DNA of 53,349 nucleotides from an uncultured bacterium (lineage in GTDB: Bacteria > Bacillota > Clostridia > Oscillospirales > Oscillospiraceae). Location: positions 1-53,349 of the forward strand of contig CANRXB010000016.1 of NCBI GenBank assembly GCA_947643715.1, written 5' to 3'. Each line of letters starts with the position of its first letter. Position 1 is the stretch's first letter. The translations under genes were made by a program, and so were the position numbers. This document shows, piece by piece, positions 16,126-28,559 of this stretch. The notes under the pieces were generated by a model. The model was not told the origin of the DNA and made no database searches. It saw only the letters and a program-made list of their open reading frames with translations.

Positions 16126-17127
16126 TCATTCATCCGCCTGGGGCCGCTCATGGCGGTACACCGCCGCCACCTCCTCCAGCCGGCGCTCGAACTCCGCCGC
16201 GGCCCAATCCGGAGCCAGCACCTCCACCCCGGTCCCCAGGCCGAACAGCCAGCCCCACAGCGGCGGGCTGATCACCAGGTCCAGGGCCACGGTGAAATGA
16301 TCCTCTCCGTCGGGGACGAGGGGCACGTCCAGCCCGAAACGGTCGATGGCCACTCCCGCCAAACGGTCCTCGAAGCGCAGGTGGAGCCGGCAGGGCTCCC
16401 CCGCGAACATCCCGAAGTGCCGCTGGGCATAGCCTTCCGGGTCCCATCCCTCCTGGGAGTGGCCGTTCATGCCGGTGATGGTGATGTCCGCCATCTTGTC
16501 CACCCGGTAGTGGCGCAGCTCCTTGCGCAGCTCGTCCCATCCGGCCAGGTAGTAGTTCTCGCTGTCCCAGATGAGGCCGAAGGGGGTGAGCCGGTACTTG
16601 GCCCCCTTCCGGCGGAACACCTTCTCCCGGGCCGCATTGTACTCGAAATAGCGGAACGTCACCACTTTGTTGGCCGCGATGGCCCCCTGCAAGCGGTCCA
16701 CATTGTAAAAGATGCTCTCGTTCATGGTCTTGACCCGCCGGTCCACGTACACCTGCCGTTGGAGCTGCTTGGCCTGATAGACGCTGGTGAGCCCCTCCAG
16801 CTTGCGGATGAGCGACTCGCTCTTGCGTTTGGTGAGGAACCGGCTGGACTGCACCGCGTCCACCAGCAGCTTCAGCTCCGCTATCTGGAAATCACGCTCC
16901 CCGATGAACCATCCGCCCCCCCGGCCCCGGCGGCTCTGCACGTCCAACCCCAGTCCGCGCAGCTGTTCCATGTCGTCATAGATGCTCTTGCGCTCGGCGG
17001 CCAGCCCCCATCGGGCCAGTTCCTCCTGCATCTCCTGCCGGGAGACCGGGTGCTCCTCATCGCTGCGTTCCATCAGCAGCTTCGCCAGAATGGGCAGCTT
17101 TCGTTTGTAGTTCGCGCTCTTGCTCAT
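16126..17127 (-). CDS. WYL-domain helix-turn-helix regulator
   Basis: Transcription factor of 333 residues. An N-terminal winged HTH (KLPILAKLLMERS..SRQEMQEELARWGLAAERKSIYDDMEQLR) precedes a WYL sensor domain from about residue 140. Within it lie KVVTFRYFEYN, YRLTPFGLIWDSENYYLAGWDE and the arginine-rich RHYRVDKM, and a WCX C-terminal extension follows. WYL domains bind nucleic acid or small ligands and often control DNA-damage or defence responses; nothing here identifies the signal. GGAGG lies 8 nt before the ATG at 17127; a GTG two codons earlier is possible. The protein-coding unit downstream (15410-16057) is probably co-transcribed. Confidence 0.88.
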   Translation of the reverse strand: MSKSANYKRKLPILAKLLMERSDEEHPVSRQEMQEELARWGLAAERKSIYDDMEQLRGLGLDVQSRRGRGGGWFIGERDFQIAELKLLVDAVQSSRFLTKRKSESLIRKLEGLTSVYQAKQLQRQVYVDRRVKTMNESIFYNVDRLQGAIAANKVVTFRYFEYNAAREKVFRRKGAKYRLTPFGLIWDSENYYLAGWDELRKELRHYRVDKMADITITGMNGHSQEGWDPEGYAQRHFGMFAGEPCRLHLRFEDRLAGVAIDRFGLDVPLVPDGEDHFTVALDLVISPPLWGWLFGLGTGVEVLAPDWAAAEFERRLEEVAAVYRHERPQADE

Positions 17128-17185
17128 AGCCACCGCCTCCTTTCGTCCACTATCCTAACATAAATAGGGTCCGATATTCAGGCAT

Positions 17186-17214
17186 ATTATAGCAGGGGCG
17201 CGGCGATCTGGCAA
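17186..17214 (-). promoter_or_regulatory. Sigma-A promoter of the WYL regulator gene
   Basis: Minus-strand TTGCCA (17214-17209), 17-bp spacer, perfect TATAAT (17191-17186). An imperfect inverted repeat with TATC..GATA and CCTA..TAGG lies just downstream (17147-17175), a possible operator. Confidence 0.65.
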
Positions 17215-17259
17215 GCCGGGACGCCCCCGCAGGGCGGCGGAGGAGGCGATTTTTCGCTC

Positions 17260-17288
17260 TGGTCATTTCCCGCTCCATATGATATACT
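17260..17288 (+). promoter_or_regulatory. Sigma-A promoter of the NYN gene
   Basis: TGGTCA, 17-bp spacer, TATACT; start near 17295. Confidence 0.5.
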
Positions 17289-17335
17289 GTGCTCATCATC
17301 CGCGCTGTTCTGGCGGAAAGGAGGACCTATATCTA

Positions 17336-18085
17336 ATGGAAAACGAACTGCGCCTGGCCGTCCTCATCGACGCGGACAACGCCCCCCGCACCGCCCTGCG
17401 GGAGATCATGGCGGAAGTAGCGGTGTACGGCTCGGCCACCATCAAGCGCATCTATGGCGACTGGACCGCCCCCAACATGGGCAGTTGGAAGCCGCTGCTG
17501 CTGGAGCACGCCATCACCCCCTTCCAGCAGTACAGCTACACCACCGGGAAGAACGCCACCGATTCGGCCATGATCATCGACGCCATGGACATCCTGTATT
17601 CGGGCAATTGCGGCGGCTTCGTGCTGGTGTCCAGCGACAGCGACTTCACCCGCCTGGCCACCCGCCTGCGGGAAGCCGGGATGAAGGTGTACGGCATGGG
17701 CGAGAAAAAGACCCCCAAGCCCTTCATCGTGGCCTGCGACAAATTCGTCTATATCGAGTCGCTGAAGGCCGCCGAGCAGGAGGAAGCCCCCTCCCCCACC
17801 GGCAAGGCCGCGAAGAAGAAGTCCCCTCCCCCGCCGGAGACCGCCACCCTGTCCGTCCGGGAACTCATCGCCCAGTCGGTGGAGGACCTGGCCGACGAGG
17901 ACGGCTACGCCTACCTGGGCGACCTGGGCACCCTGCTCATCAAGAAGCAGCCGGATTTCGACGCCCGGAACTACGGCTTCGCCAAGCTGTCCCGATTCAT
18001 CGCCGCCTTGGGCGGCTTCGAGATCGACGAGCGCCACAACGCCAAGTATCAGGGCACCCAGGTGTTCGTGCGCAACAAAAAGTAG
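17336..18085 (+). CDS. NYN-domain (LabA/DUF88-like) protein with C-terminal OST-HTH/LOTUS domain
   Basis: Predicted RNase-fold protein of 249 residues. The PIN-like NYN domain (residues 5-145) carries the acidic residues of the family: LIDADNAP, DSAMIIDAMDIL and VSSDSDFTRLATRLREAG. A Lys/Pro-rich linker (about 155-175) leads to a C-terminal OST-HTH/LOTUS-type domain (LIAQSVEDLADEDGYAYLGDLGTLLIKKQPDFDARNYGFAKLSRFI), expected to bind RNA. AGGAGG precedes the ATG at 17336 by 11 nt. Such proteins are widespread and thought to act on RNA, but the target is unknown. It has its own promoter, divergent from the WYL regulator. Confidence 0.85.
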   Translation: MENELRLAVLIDADNAPRTALREIMAEVAVYGSATIKRIYGDWTAPNMGSWKPLLLEHAITPFQQYSYTTGKNATDSAMIIDAMDILYSGNCGGFVLVSSDSDFTRLATRLREAGMKVYGMGEKKTPKPFIVACDKFVYIESLKAAEQEEAPSPTGKAAKKKSPPPPETATLSVRELIAQSVEDLADEDGYAYLGDLGTLLIKKQPDFDARNYGFAKLSRFIAALGGFEIDERHNAKYQGTQVFVRNKK

Positions 18086-18225
18086 CCCCCTGCCCGCCGC
18101 CGGGATCTCTTCCCACGGCATCTCATATTTGTCCAAAAAAGCTATTAAGTCTGGACCGCATCCGGTCGAGATATAAATGGTAGACTGTACACCGCGCAAA
18201 AAAAATCAGATAGGAGGAACCCAAG

Positions 18226-19032
18226 ATGAACATACTCGTCTGTGTCAAGCAGGTGCCTGACACCACCGAGATCAAGATCGACCCGGTGAAGAACACCCTC
18301 ATCCGTGACGGTGTGCCCAGCATCGTCAACCCCTTCGACGGCTACGCCCTGGAGGCGGCCGCCCGCATCAAGGACAAGAACCCCGATACCAAGATCGTGG
18401 TGCTGTCCATGGGCCCCCCGCAGGCCACCGCGGCGCTGAAGGAGTGCCTGGCCATCGCCGCCGACAAGGCGTACCTGGTGTCCGGCCGGACCTTCGGCGG
18501 CTCCGACACCCTGGCCACCAGCTACATCCTGTACAACGCCGTGAAGAAGGTGGAGGAGCTGGAGGGCGCGAAGTTCGACGCCATCTTCTGCGGCAAGCAG
18601 GCCATCGACGGCGACACCGCCCAGGTCGGCCCCGAGCTGGCCGAGCATCTGGGCTATCCCCAGGTCACCTACGGACTGGAGGCGGAGCTGGACGGCGACA
18701 CGCTGAAGGTGCACAAGGAAGTGGAAGAGGGCGTGGAGGTCATCGGCGTGAAGTTCCCCTGCCTGGTCACCTACACCAAGCCCGCCTGGGACCCCCGCTA
18801 CCCCACCATCAAGCGGAAGATGGCCGCCAACAAGGCGGAGATCCCCGTGCTGGGCGACGATGCCTTCCCCGACATCGACACCACCCGCATCGGCCTGAAG
18901 GGCTCCCCCACCAACGTGAAGAAGACCTTCGTGCCCCAGAAGAAGACGGGCGGCGTGAAGATCAAGGAAGAGGACAGCGCCGCGTCCGCCAAGAAGCTGT
19001 TCGAGCTGCTCAGCGCGGCCAGCATCATTTAA
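18226..19032 (+). CDS. etfB: Electron transfer flavoprotein beta subunit
   Basis: Beta subunit of the ETF heterodimer that exchanges electrons with butyryl-CoA dehydrogenase; in anaerobes the complex bifurcates electrons from NADH to ferredoxin and crotonyl-CoA. The 268-residue product has the ETF-beta start (MNILVCVKQVPDTTEIKIDP), the AMP/FAD-binding stretch (DAIFCGKQAIDGDTAQVGPELAEHLGYPQVTY) and normal length. AGGAGG lies 8 nt upstream of the ATG. It is first of etfB-etfA-bcd. I could not identify a convincing promoter in the 140-bp gap after the NYN gene. Confidence 0.96.
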   Translation: MNILVCVKQVPDTTEIKIDPVKNTLIRDGVPSIVNPFDGYALEAAARIKDKNPDTKIVVLSMGPPQATAALKECLAIAADKAYLVSGRTFGGSDTLATSYILYNAVKKVEELEGAKFDAIFCGKQAIDGDTAQVGPELAEHLGYPQVTYGLEAELDGDTLKVHKEVEEGVEVIGVKFPCLVTYTKPAWDPRYPTIKRKMAANKAEIPVLGDDAFPDIDTTRIGLKGSPTNVKKTFVPQKKTGGVKIKEEDSAASAKKLFELLSAASII

Positions 19033-19047
19033 GGGAGGGGAAGCACA

Positions 19048-20052
19048 ATGGAAGCCAAGACCAAAGACCTGTGGGTATTTGTTGAGACCAACGAGGACGG
19101 CACCGCGAAGAACGTGGGCATCGAGCTGCTGACCCCCGGCAAGATGATGGCCGGCAAGCAGGGCGGCGCTCTGGTGGCCGTCGTGATCGGTTCCGGTGTG
19201 GACGAGGCGGTGAAGGCCGCCTCCGAGCACGGCGCGGACAAGGTGATCGTGGTGGACGGCCCCGAGTACAAGCACTACAGCACCGACGCCTACGCCATCG
19301 CCCTGTGCACCCTGGTGGAGAAGTACGGCCCCACCAGTATGCTGATCGGCGCGACCAACAACGGCCGCGACCTGGGCCCCCGCGTCTCCTGCCGCCTGCA
19401 CACCGGCCTGACCGCCGACTGCACCGCGCTGGACATCGACGAGGAGACCGGCAACGTGGCGTGGACCCGTCCCGCCTTCGGCGGCAACCTGATGGCCACC
19501 ATCATCTGCCCCAACCACCGTCCCCAGATCGGCACCGTGCGTCCCGGCGTGTTCAAGAAGAGCGACGTGACCGCCGCCAACGCCGAGATCGTGAAAGAGG
19601 ACGTCCATGTGGCCGACGACCAGATCCGCACCCAGGTGCTGGAGATCATCAAGGACATGGGCGGCGAGAACGTGGACCTGGAGGGCGCTGAGATCATCAT
19701 CTCCGGCGGCCGCGGCGTGGGCGGCCCCGAGGGCTTCGAGCCCATCAAGGCCCTGGCCGCCGAGCTGGGCGCCACCGTGGGCGCTTCCCGCGCCGCTGTG
19801 GACGCGGGCTGGATCGCCCACGCCCATCAGGTGGGCCAGACCGGCAAGACCGTGGGTCCCAAGCTGTACATCGCCTGCGGCATCAGCGGTGCCATCCAAC
19901 ACCTGGCCGGTATGAGCGGCTCCGATGTCGTCGTGGCCATCAACAAGGATCCCGACGCCCCCATCTTCGACGTGGCCGACTACGGCGTGGTGGGCAACCT
20001 CTTCGAGGTGCTCCCCGTCCTGGTGGACGAGATCAAGAAGGCCCGCAGCTGA
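19048..20052 (+). CDS. etfA: Electron transfer flavoprotein alpha subunit
   Basis: FAD-carrying alpha subunit of ETF, 334 residues. The C-terminal FAD domain shows [38 protein letters not shown], then [23 protein letters not shown] and the terminal [20 protein letters not shown]. The N-terminal domain ([25 protein letters not shown]) lacks a ferredoxin extension. GGGAGGGG lies upstream and etfB ends 15 nt before. High codon bias towards C/G-ending codons fits strong expression. Partner of the acyl-CoA dehydrogenase downstream. Confidence 0.96.
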   Translation: MEAKTKDLWVFVETNEDGTAKNVGIELLTPGKMMAGKQGGALVAVVIGSGVDEAVKAASEHGADKVIVVDGPEYKHYSTDAYAIALCTLVEKYGPTSMLIGATNNGRDLGPRVSCRLHTGLTADCTALDIDEETGNVAWTRPAFGGNLMATIICPNHRPQIGTVRPGVFKKSDVTAANAEIVKEDVHVADDQIRTQVLEIIKDMGGENVDLEGAEIIISGGRGVGGPEGFEPIKALAAELGATVGASRAAVDAGWIAHAHQVGQTGKTVGPKLYIACGISGAIQHLAGMSGSDVVVAINKDPDAPIFDVADYGVVGNLFEVLPVLVDEIKKARS

Positions 20053-20190
20053 ATCCAGGATACGGCACCGGTCTGTCCTGAAGCAAAGGACAAGCCGCCG
20101 GGAGACGTCCCGTCCCCCGGCGGTAGGGCCGTGCTCCCGGACAGCTCGGCGTTTCGTCATCTCATCAATCAATGAAAGGACAGATGCTCT

Positions 20191-21333
<1,143 letters not shown>

Positions 21334-21363
21334 GATCCTTTCCTCTTCAGCTCACGACACAGA

Positions 21364-21393
21364 GAAACGCCCCGCCGAAAGGCGGGGCGTTTC
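21364..21393 (+). terminator. Terminator of etfB-etfA-bcd
   Basis: Perfect 13-bp stem GAAACGCCCCGCC / GGCGGGGCGTTTC with a GAAA loop, between the convergent bcd and GNAT genes. Confidence 0.8.
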
Positions 21394-21425
21394 AGCGCGT
21401 ATGGGCCGCGATGTCCCGAGGGCGA

Positions 21426-21869
21426 CTACAGCGCTTTCCTCAGGTAGACCATATCCACCAACTGCACGCCGCACTCGTAGATGGGATGGTCGTAGTGGTC
21501 CAGAAAGAAGTTTTTCACACGATGGGAGCGCACGAAGCCGCACGCTTCATAGAAGGGGACCGTCAGGGGACTGTCCCCTGTCCCGACCTCCAAGACGCTG
21601 TGGCTGTCTCGATAGATGCTTTCGATGTAGCGGATGAGCGCCCGGCCATACCCCTTCCCGTGGTGATCCGGCTGGGTCGCGATGTTCTTGATCTCGAGCA
21701 CGCCGCCTCCCTCGTCCGTGACCACGCATTCGCCTTTTATCCCATCGTCGTCCAGCACATACATGACGCCACGCTCCAGATAGCGGTCGATCATGTCCTC
21801 CTGCTCGTCTGCCAACAGCAGCAGGGAAAGATATCGTTTTTTGCCCCATCCGACTCGTCTGATCTCCAT
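21426..21869 (-). CDS. GNAT family N-acetyltransferase
   Basis: Acetyl-CoA-dependent acetyltransferase of 147 residues. Motif A, which binds the CoA pyrophosphate, is IATQPDHHGKGYGRALIRYI near residues 63-82. The later motif B area is SPLTVPFYEACGFVRSHRVKNFFLDHY. The N-terminus (ADEQEDMIDRYLERGVMYVLDDDGIKGECVVTDEG) is typical of small stand-alone GNATs. AGGGAG lies 8 nt upstream of the ATG. It is divergent from mutY; its own promoter is not clear. Substrate cannot be predicted. Confidence 0.88.
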   Translation of the reverse strand: MEIRRVGWGKKRYLSLLLLADEQEDMIDRYLERGVMYVLDDDGIKGECVVTDEGGGVLEIKNIATQPDHHGKGYGRALIRYIESIYRDSHSVLEVGTGDSPLTVPFYEACGFVRSHRVKNFFLDHYDHPIYECGVQLVDMVYLRKAL

Positions 21870-21934
21870 CCGTCACACTCCCTGATCGTTCGTGTCCCGT
21901 CTCCATCCCGTCACACGGATCGCGTCGTTCTATG

Positions 21935-21963
21935 TTGAAAAGATCCTCTCCGCATGGTAGAAT
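21935..21963 (+). promoter_or_regulatory. Sigma-A promoter of mutY-tdk-radical SAM
   Basis: TTGAAA, 17-bp spacer, TAGAAT; start near 21970. Confidence 0.7.
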
Positions 21964-21995
21964 GGGATACATCCCACCGAGATCGGAGGTCCACC

Positions 21996-23036
21996 GTGGA
22001 TCCATTGAAAGAACTTCCCGTCCCCCTGCTGGAGTGGTTCCGGGACAACGCCCGGACCCTGCCCTGGCGGGACGATCCTACGCCGTATCATGTCTGGCTG
22101 TCGGAGATCATGCTCCAACAGACCCGGGTGGCGGCGGTATTGGACTACTATGAACGGTTCCTGGCCGAAGCTCCCGATATAGCCGCCTTGGCCTCCCTCC
22201 CCGAAGAACGGTTGATGAAGCTGTGGCAGGGGCTGGGGTACTACTCCCGCGCCCGGAACCTACAAAAAGCCGCGAGGATCATCGTCGATGTGTATGGCGG
22301 CGAGTTCCCTTCCGACCACGCTTCGGTCCGGGCACTGCCCGGGATCGGGGACTACACCGCCGGAGCCATCTGCTCCATCGCCTTCGGCCAGGCCGTCCCT
22401 GCTGTGGACGGCAACGTGCTGCGGGTCTATGCCAGGATCGTCGGAGACGACGGTGATATCACTTCCCCGCAGATGAAAAAGAAGGTGACGCAGGCGCTGG
22501 AGGACATCATCCCAATAGATGCGGCGGGCGCCTTCGATCAGGCGCTGATGGAATTGGGGGCCACCGTCTGCCTCCCCAACGGCGCGCCGCTCTGCGACCG
22601 ATGTCCGGTGAAGGGCCTTTGCACCGCCCGGGCCCAGGGCCGCATCGAGACGCTGCCGGTGAAGGCCCCAAAAAAGCCCCGGCGGATCGAGGAACGCACC
22701 GTGTGGCTCATCTTCCGCTCCGGCCGGGTCGCCTTGCGCCGCCGCCCGGAGCATGGGCTCCTGGCCGGGCTCTGGGAGTTCCCCAATGAGCCGGGGAGCG
22801 GCCCGATCCCGGCAGAGTGGGGCATCGAGCTCCTGTCCTGGGAGCACGCCGGGCAGGCCAAGCACGTTTTCTCACATATCGAATGGCACATGACGCTGCG
22901 GACCGCGGCTGCGGCTGCGGACAGCCTGCCCCCCGGCTGGGTATGGGCGGACCGGGCCGCGCTGGAGCACCGGTATGCCGTCCCCGGGGCGTTCGACGCG
23001 GCGCTGCGCCTTGCGAAAGAAAGATCGAAAGGGTAG
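21996..23036 (+). CDS. mutY: A/G-specific adenine glycosylase MutY
   Basis: Base-excision repair enzyme removing adenine opposite 8-oxoguanine. The 346-residue product has the catalytic Glu in WLSEIMLQQTRV and the helix-hairpin-helix with catalytic Asp (LPGIGDYTAGAICSIAFGQAVPAVDGNVLRVYARI). The [4Fe-4S] cysteines are CLPNGAPLCDRCPVKGLC; the first spacing is seven residues rather than the Escherichia coli six, as in other Clostridia by memory. A C-terminal NUDIX-like 8-oxoG recognition domain follows. I chose the GTG at 21996 with GGAGGT 5 nt upstream; an ATG at 21954 lies inside the promoter. tdk starts 8 nt after its stop. Confidence 0.94.
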   Translation: MDPLKELPVPLLEWFRDNARTLPWRDDPTPYHVWLSEIMLQQTRVAAVLDYYERFLAEAPDIAALASLPEERLMKLWQGLGYYSRARNLQKAARIIVDVYGGEFPSDHASVRALPGIGDYTAGAICSIAFGQAVPAVDGNVLRVYARIVGDDGDITSPQMKKKVTQALEDIIPIDAAGAFDQALMELGATVCLPNGAPLCDRCPVKGLCTARAQGRIETLPVKAPKKPRRIEERTVWLIFRSGRVALRRRPEHGLLAGLWEFPNEPGSGPIPAEWGIELLSWEHAGQAKHVFSHIEWHMTLRTAAAAADSLPPGWVWADRAALEHRYAVPGAFDAALRLAKERSKG

Positions 23037-23044
23037 GATGATCC

Positions 23045-23632
23045 ATGGCAAAATTGTATTTCCGCTACGGCGTGATGGGGTCCAGCAAGTCGGCCAATGC
23101 CCTGATGGTGCGTTACAACTATGAGGAACGGGGTCAACAGGCCCTGATGGTGAAGCCCGCCGTGGACCAGCGGGAGGGGACCTGCGTCGTCAATTCCCGC
23201 ATCGGGTTGAGCTATTCCTGCATATGGTTCGAGGAGCTGGAAAAAATGCCGGCAGAGACCATCCGGGCCTATCAGTGCGTCATCGTGGACGAAGCGCAGT
23301 TCCTCTCCCACGCTCAGGTGAGCTACCTCACCCAGATCGTGGACGACATGAACGTGCCCGTGATCTGCTATGGGCTCCGGGCGGACTTCAGCGGGAGGCT
23401 CTTCCCCGGCTCCGAGGCGCTGCTGGCCTGCGCGGACATCATCGAAGAGGTCAAGACCATCTGCTGGTGCGGCAAAAAGGCCATCTGCAATGCTCGCTTC
23501 GACGCCAACGGCGTAGTGCTCAAGGAGGGGGAACAGGTGGTGCTGGGAGCCAACGACTGTTACATCGGCCTGTGCCGGAGGCATTGGAAAGAGGGAGATC
23601 TGGGCCCGGCCAAAGGCCCGCAGCCGTCATGA
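23045..23632 (+). CDS. tdk: Thymidine kinase (type II)
   Basis: Phosphorylates thymidine in the salvage pathway. The 195-residue product has a P-loop of the form FRYGVMGSSKSANAL, the Walker B/catalytic base in VIVDEAQFLSHAQV, the lasso-like region with GLRADFSG, and zinc-site cysteines (CWCGKKAICNAR and GLCRRHW). The P-loop reads GSSKS instead of the usual FSGKT, a variant that merits note but keeps the Lys-Ser. The start has only a weak GGAT site 8 nt after mutY, suggesting coupling. Its stop overlaps the next gene's ATG by 4 nt. Confidence 0.92.
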   Translation: MAKLYFRYGVMGSSKSANALMVRYNYEERGQQALMVKPAVDQREGTCVVNSRIGLSYSCIWFEELEKMPAETIRAYQCVIVDEAQFLSHAQVSYLTQIVDDMNVPVICYGLRADFSGRLFPGSEALLACADIIEEVKTICWCGKKAICNARFDANGVVLKEGEQVVLGANDCYIGLCRRHWKEGDLGPAKGPQPS

Positions 23633-24519
23633 GCGGCGCGATGCTCTGCAGCCTCTGCCCCCACCGATGCGGGGCCCTTCGGGACGAGGCCCACGGCGAG
23701 GGCCTGTGCCGGATGCCCAGCCTCCCCGTATGCGCTCGCGCCGCCCTCCACTTCTGGGAGGAGCCATGTCTCTCCGGGAGCGCAGGAGCGGGCACGATAT
23801 TCTTTTCCGGCTGCACGCTCGGCTGTGTCTTTTGCCAAAACTACCCCATCAGCCGGGAAGATCTGGGCAAGGCCCTCACTGCGGACGCTCTGTACGCCGT
23901 TTTCCAACGTCTTGCAGACCAAGGAGCGACGTGTATCGAATTGGTCACCCCCACACACTTCACCCACGTATTGGCCCAGGTGTTGGAGCGGCCCATCCCC
24001 AACGGTCTGCCGGTCGTCTGGAACAGCAGCGCTTATGAGCGAGTGGAGACGCTGAGATCTTTGGCCGGGAAAGTGGACGTTTACCTGCCCGATCTGAAAT
24101 ACGTCACCCCCTCGCTGGCCGCCAGATATTCCGGTGCGGAGGATTACCCGGAGGCGGCCAAAGCGGCCATCCTAGAGATGTACCGTCAGCGGGGGCCTGT
24201 GCGCATGGAGGACGGGATGCTGAGAAGCGGCGTCATCATCCGCCATCTCATCCTGCCCGGGCATGTCGCGGAGGCCAAGCGGGTGATGGACTGGGTCGCG
24301 GAGACCTTCCCTCCGGGAGCCGTGTCGTTCTCCCTCATGGCCCAGTACACCCCGGCAGGGGAACTGGACGGCTTCCCGGAGCTGCGGCGCACCCTGCGGC
24401 CCTCCGAGCTGCGCTGTGCCAAGGCATATATGGAGAACGTCGGTCTGGCAGGCTACGTCCAGGAGCTGGACTCCGCCGGAACGGACCTCATCCCTACTTT
24501 CGACCTGACCGGATTATGA
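23629..24519 (+). CDS. Radical SAM protein, PflA-like family
   Basis: Radical SAM enzyme of 296 residues. The [4Fe-4S]/SAM motif is SGCTLGCVFCQNYPIS (CX3CX2C) near residues 60-70. It is preceded by a Cys-rich N-terminal segment (CSLCPHRCGA..GLCRMPSLPVCARA) typical of the family annotated 'putative pyruvate formate-lyase activating enzyme'. No glycyl radical partner gene is adjacent, so the activating role is only a family-level guess. The ATG overlaps the tdk stop (ATGA); last gene of the mutY unit, with a terminator that begins inside its stop codon. Confidence 0.88.
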   Translation: MSGAMLCSLCPHRCGALRDEAHGEGLCRMPSLPVCARAALHFWEEPCLSGSAGAGTIFFSGCTLGCVFCQNYPISREDLGKALTADALYAVFQRLADQGATCIELVTPTHFTHVLAQVLERPIPNGLPVVWNSSAYERVETLRSLAGKVDVYLPDLKYVTPSLAARYSGAEDYPEAAKAAILEMYRQRGPVRMEDGMLRSGVIIRHLILPGHVAEAKRVMDWVAETFPPGAVSFSLMAQYTPAGELDGFPELRRTLRPSELRCAKAYMENVGLAGYVQELDSAGTDLIPTFDLTGL

Positions 24520-24550
24520 GAACGGCTCGGACATGTTCCGAGCCGTTCTC
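24518..24550 (+). terminator. Terminator after the radical SAM gene
   Basis: Perfect 14-bp stem GAGAACGGCTCGGA / TCCGAGCCGTTCTC with a 5-nt loop; the first arm includes two bases of the TGA stop. Confidence 0.7.
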
Positions 24551-24592
24551 CTGTCTCCCCGGCCAACGCAGGGACGTCGCCCCAAGACAGAC

Positions 24593-24622
24593 AAGGGCGG
24601 CGGAGTGTCCTCCGCCGCCCTT
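24593..24622. terminator. Hairpin after eno
   Basis: Perfect 12-bp stem AAGGGCGGCGGA / TCCGCCGCCCTT with a 6-nt loop between the convergent radical SAM and eno genes. Confidence 0.7.
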
Positions 24623-24642
24623 TCGTCCCTATCAGGGAACGA

Positions 24643-27568
<2,926 letters not shown>

Positions 27569-27620
27569 AGCGATACCTCATCGATCGCACTGTGTCCGTT
27601 CTTGACGGCTCCAGCGCTCT

Positions 27621-28394
27621 TTATTCCTGATTGGCGGCATTGACGATCGCCATGAAATCGTCGGGCTTCAGGGAAGCGCCGCCGATGAGGCCGCCGTCGA
27701 TGTCGGGCTGAGCCAGCAGCTCATGGGCGTTCTTGGCGTTCATGGAGCCGCCGTACTGGATGGTGACGGCACGGGCCACCCGCGCGCCGTACTGCTTGCG
27801 GATGATGGCACGGATGTGGGTGCACACCGCGCCCGCCTGCTCGGCGGTGGCGGTCTTGCCGGTGCCGATGGCCCAGATGGGCTCATAGGCCACCACCACC
27901 CGGCGGACCTGGCTCTCGTTCAGCCCGGCCAGGGCGACCTTCACCTGATAGGAGATGAGCTCCTCGGTGACGCCCAGCTCCCGCTGCTCCAGGCTCTCGC
28001 CCACGCAGACGATGGGCCGCAGGCCGGCCTCCAGAGCGGCGTGGACCTTCTTGTTCACGGTGAAATCGGTCTCATTATAGTACTGCCGGCGCTCGGAGTG
28101 GCCGATGATGACATATTTCGCCCCCACGTCCTTGAGCATCTCCACAGTGACCTCGCCGGTGAACGCGCCGGAAGCCTCGTAGTGGCAGGTCTCGCCGCCG
28201 ATGGCCACCCGGGTCTCTTTGAACAAGCGCACAGCGCCGGGGATGTTCACACCTGGGACGCACAGCACCACCTCGCACCACTTGTGGCGCCCGAGCTGAG
28301 GCTTGATGGCCTCGGCGAACGTCTTGGTGTCGGTGATGGTCTTGTTCATCTTCCAGTTGCCGGCGATGATCGTCTTGCGGTACTTGAGGTTCAT
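27621..28394 (-). CDS. tpiA: Triose-phosphate isomerase
   Basis: TIM-barrel enzyme converting dihydroxyacetone phosphate to glyceraldehyde 3-phosphate. The 257-residue product has the N-terminal Lys (AGNWKMNKT), the electrophile His in VIIGHSERRQYYNETD, the catalytic Glu in VVVAYEPIWAIGTGKTATAEQA (loop 6), and the phosphate-binding IQYGGSMN and GGLIGGASL. AGAAGGGAG lies upstream. A 165-bp GC-rich gap with no clear signal separates it from pgk; both probably share a transcript. Confidence 0.97.
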   Translation of the reverse strand: MNLKYRKTIIAGNWKMNKTITDTKTFAEAIKPQLGRHKWCEVVLCVPGVNIPGAVRLFKETRVAIGGETCHYEASGAFTGEVTVEMLKDVGAKYVIIGHSERRQYYNETDFTVNKKVHAALEAGLRPIVCVGESLEQRELGVTEELISYQVKVALAGLNESQVRRVVVAYEPIWAIGTGKTATAEQAGAVCTHIRAIIRKQYGARVARAVTIQYGGSMNAKNAHELLAQPDIDGGLIGGASLKPDDFMAIVNAANQE

Positions 28395-28559
28395 TTGTTT
28401 GAACTCCCTTCTGATATTTGAAAAAGGTTCGATCGAAGCGTCGAACGCGCCGCCGCAAGCTCCGATCCTCCCGCTCCCGGCGGGGGACCTGCTCGCTCCG
28501 CCGCGACTGCTCCCCGGCCGTCCCGGCCCCGCTGGCGGGACCTGCGGCCGTCCATAGGC

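Noticed and set aside
18172-18177. TATAAA as the etfB promoter
   Set aside because: The hexamer 17 bp upstream (GTCTGG) does not resemble a -35 box.
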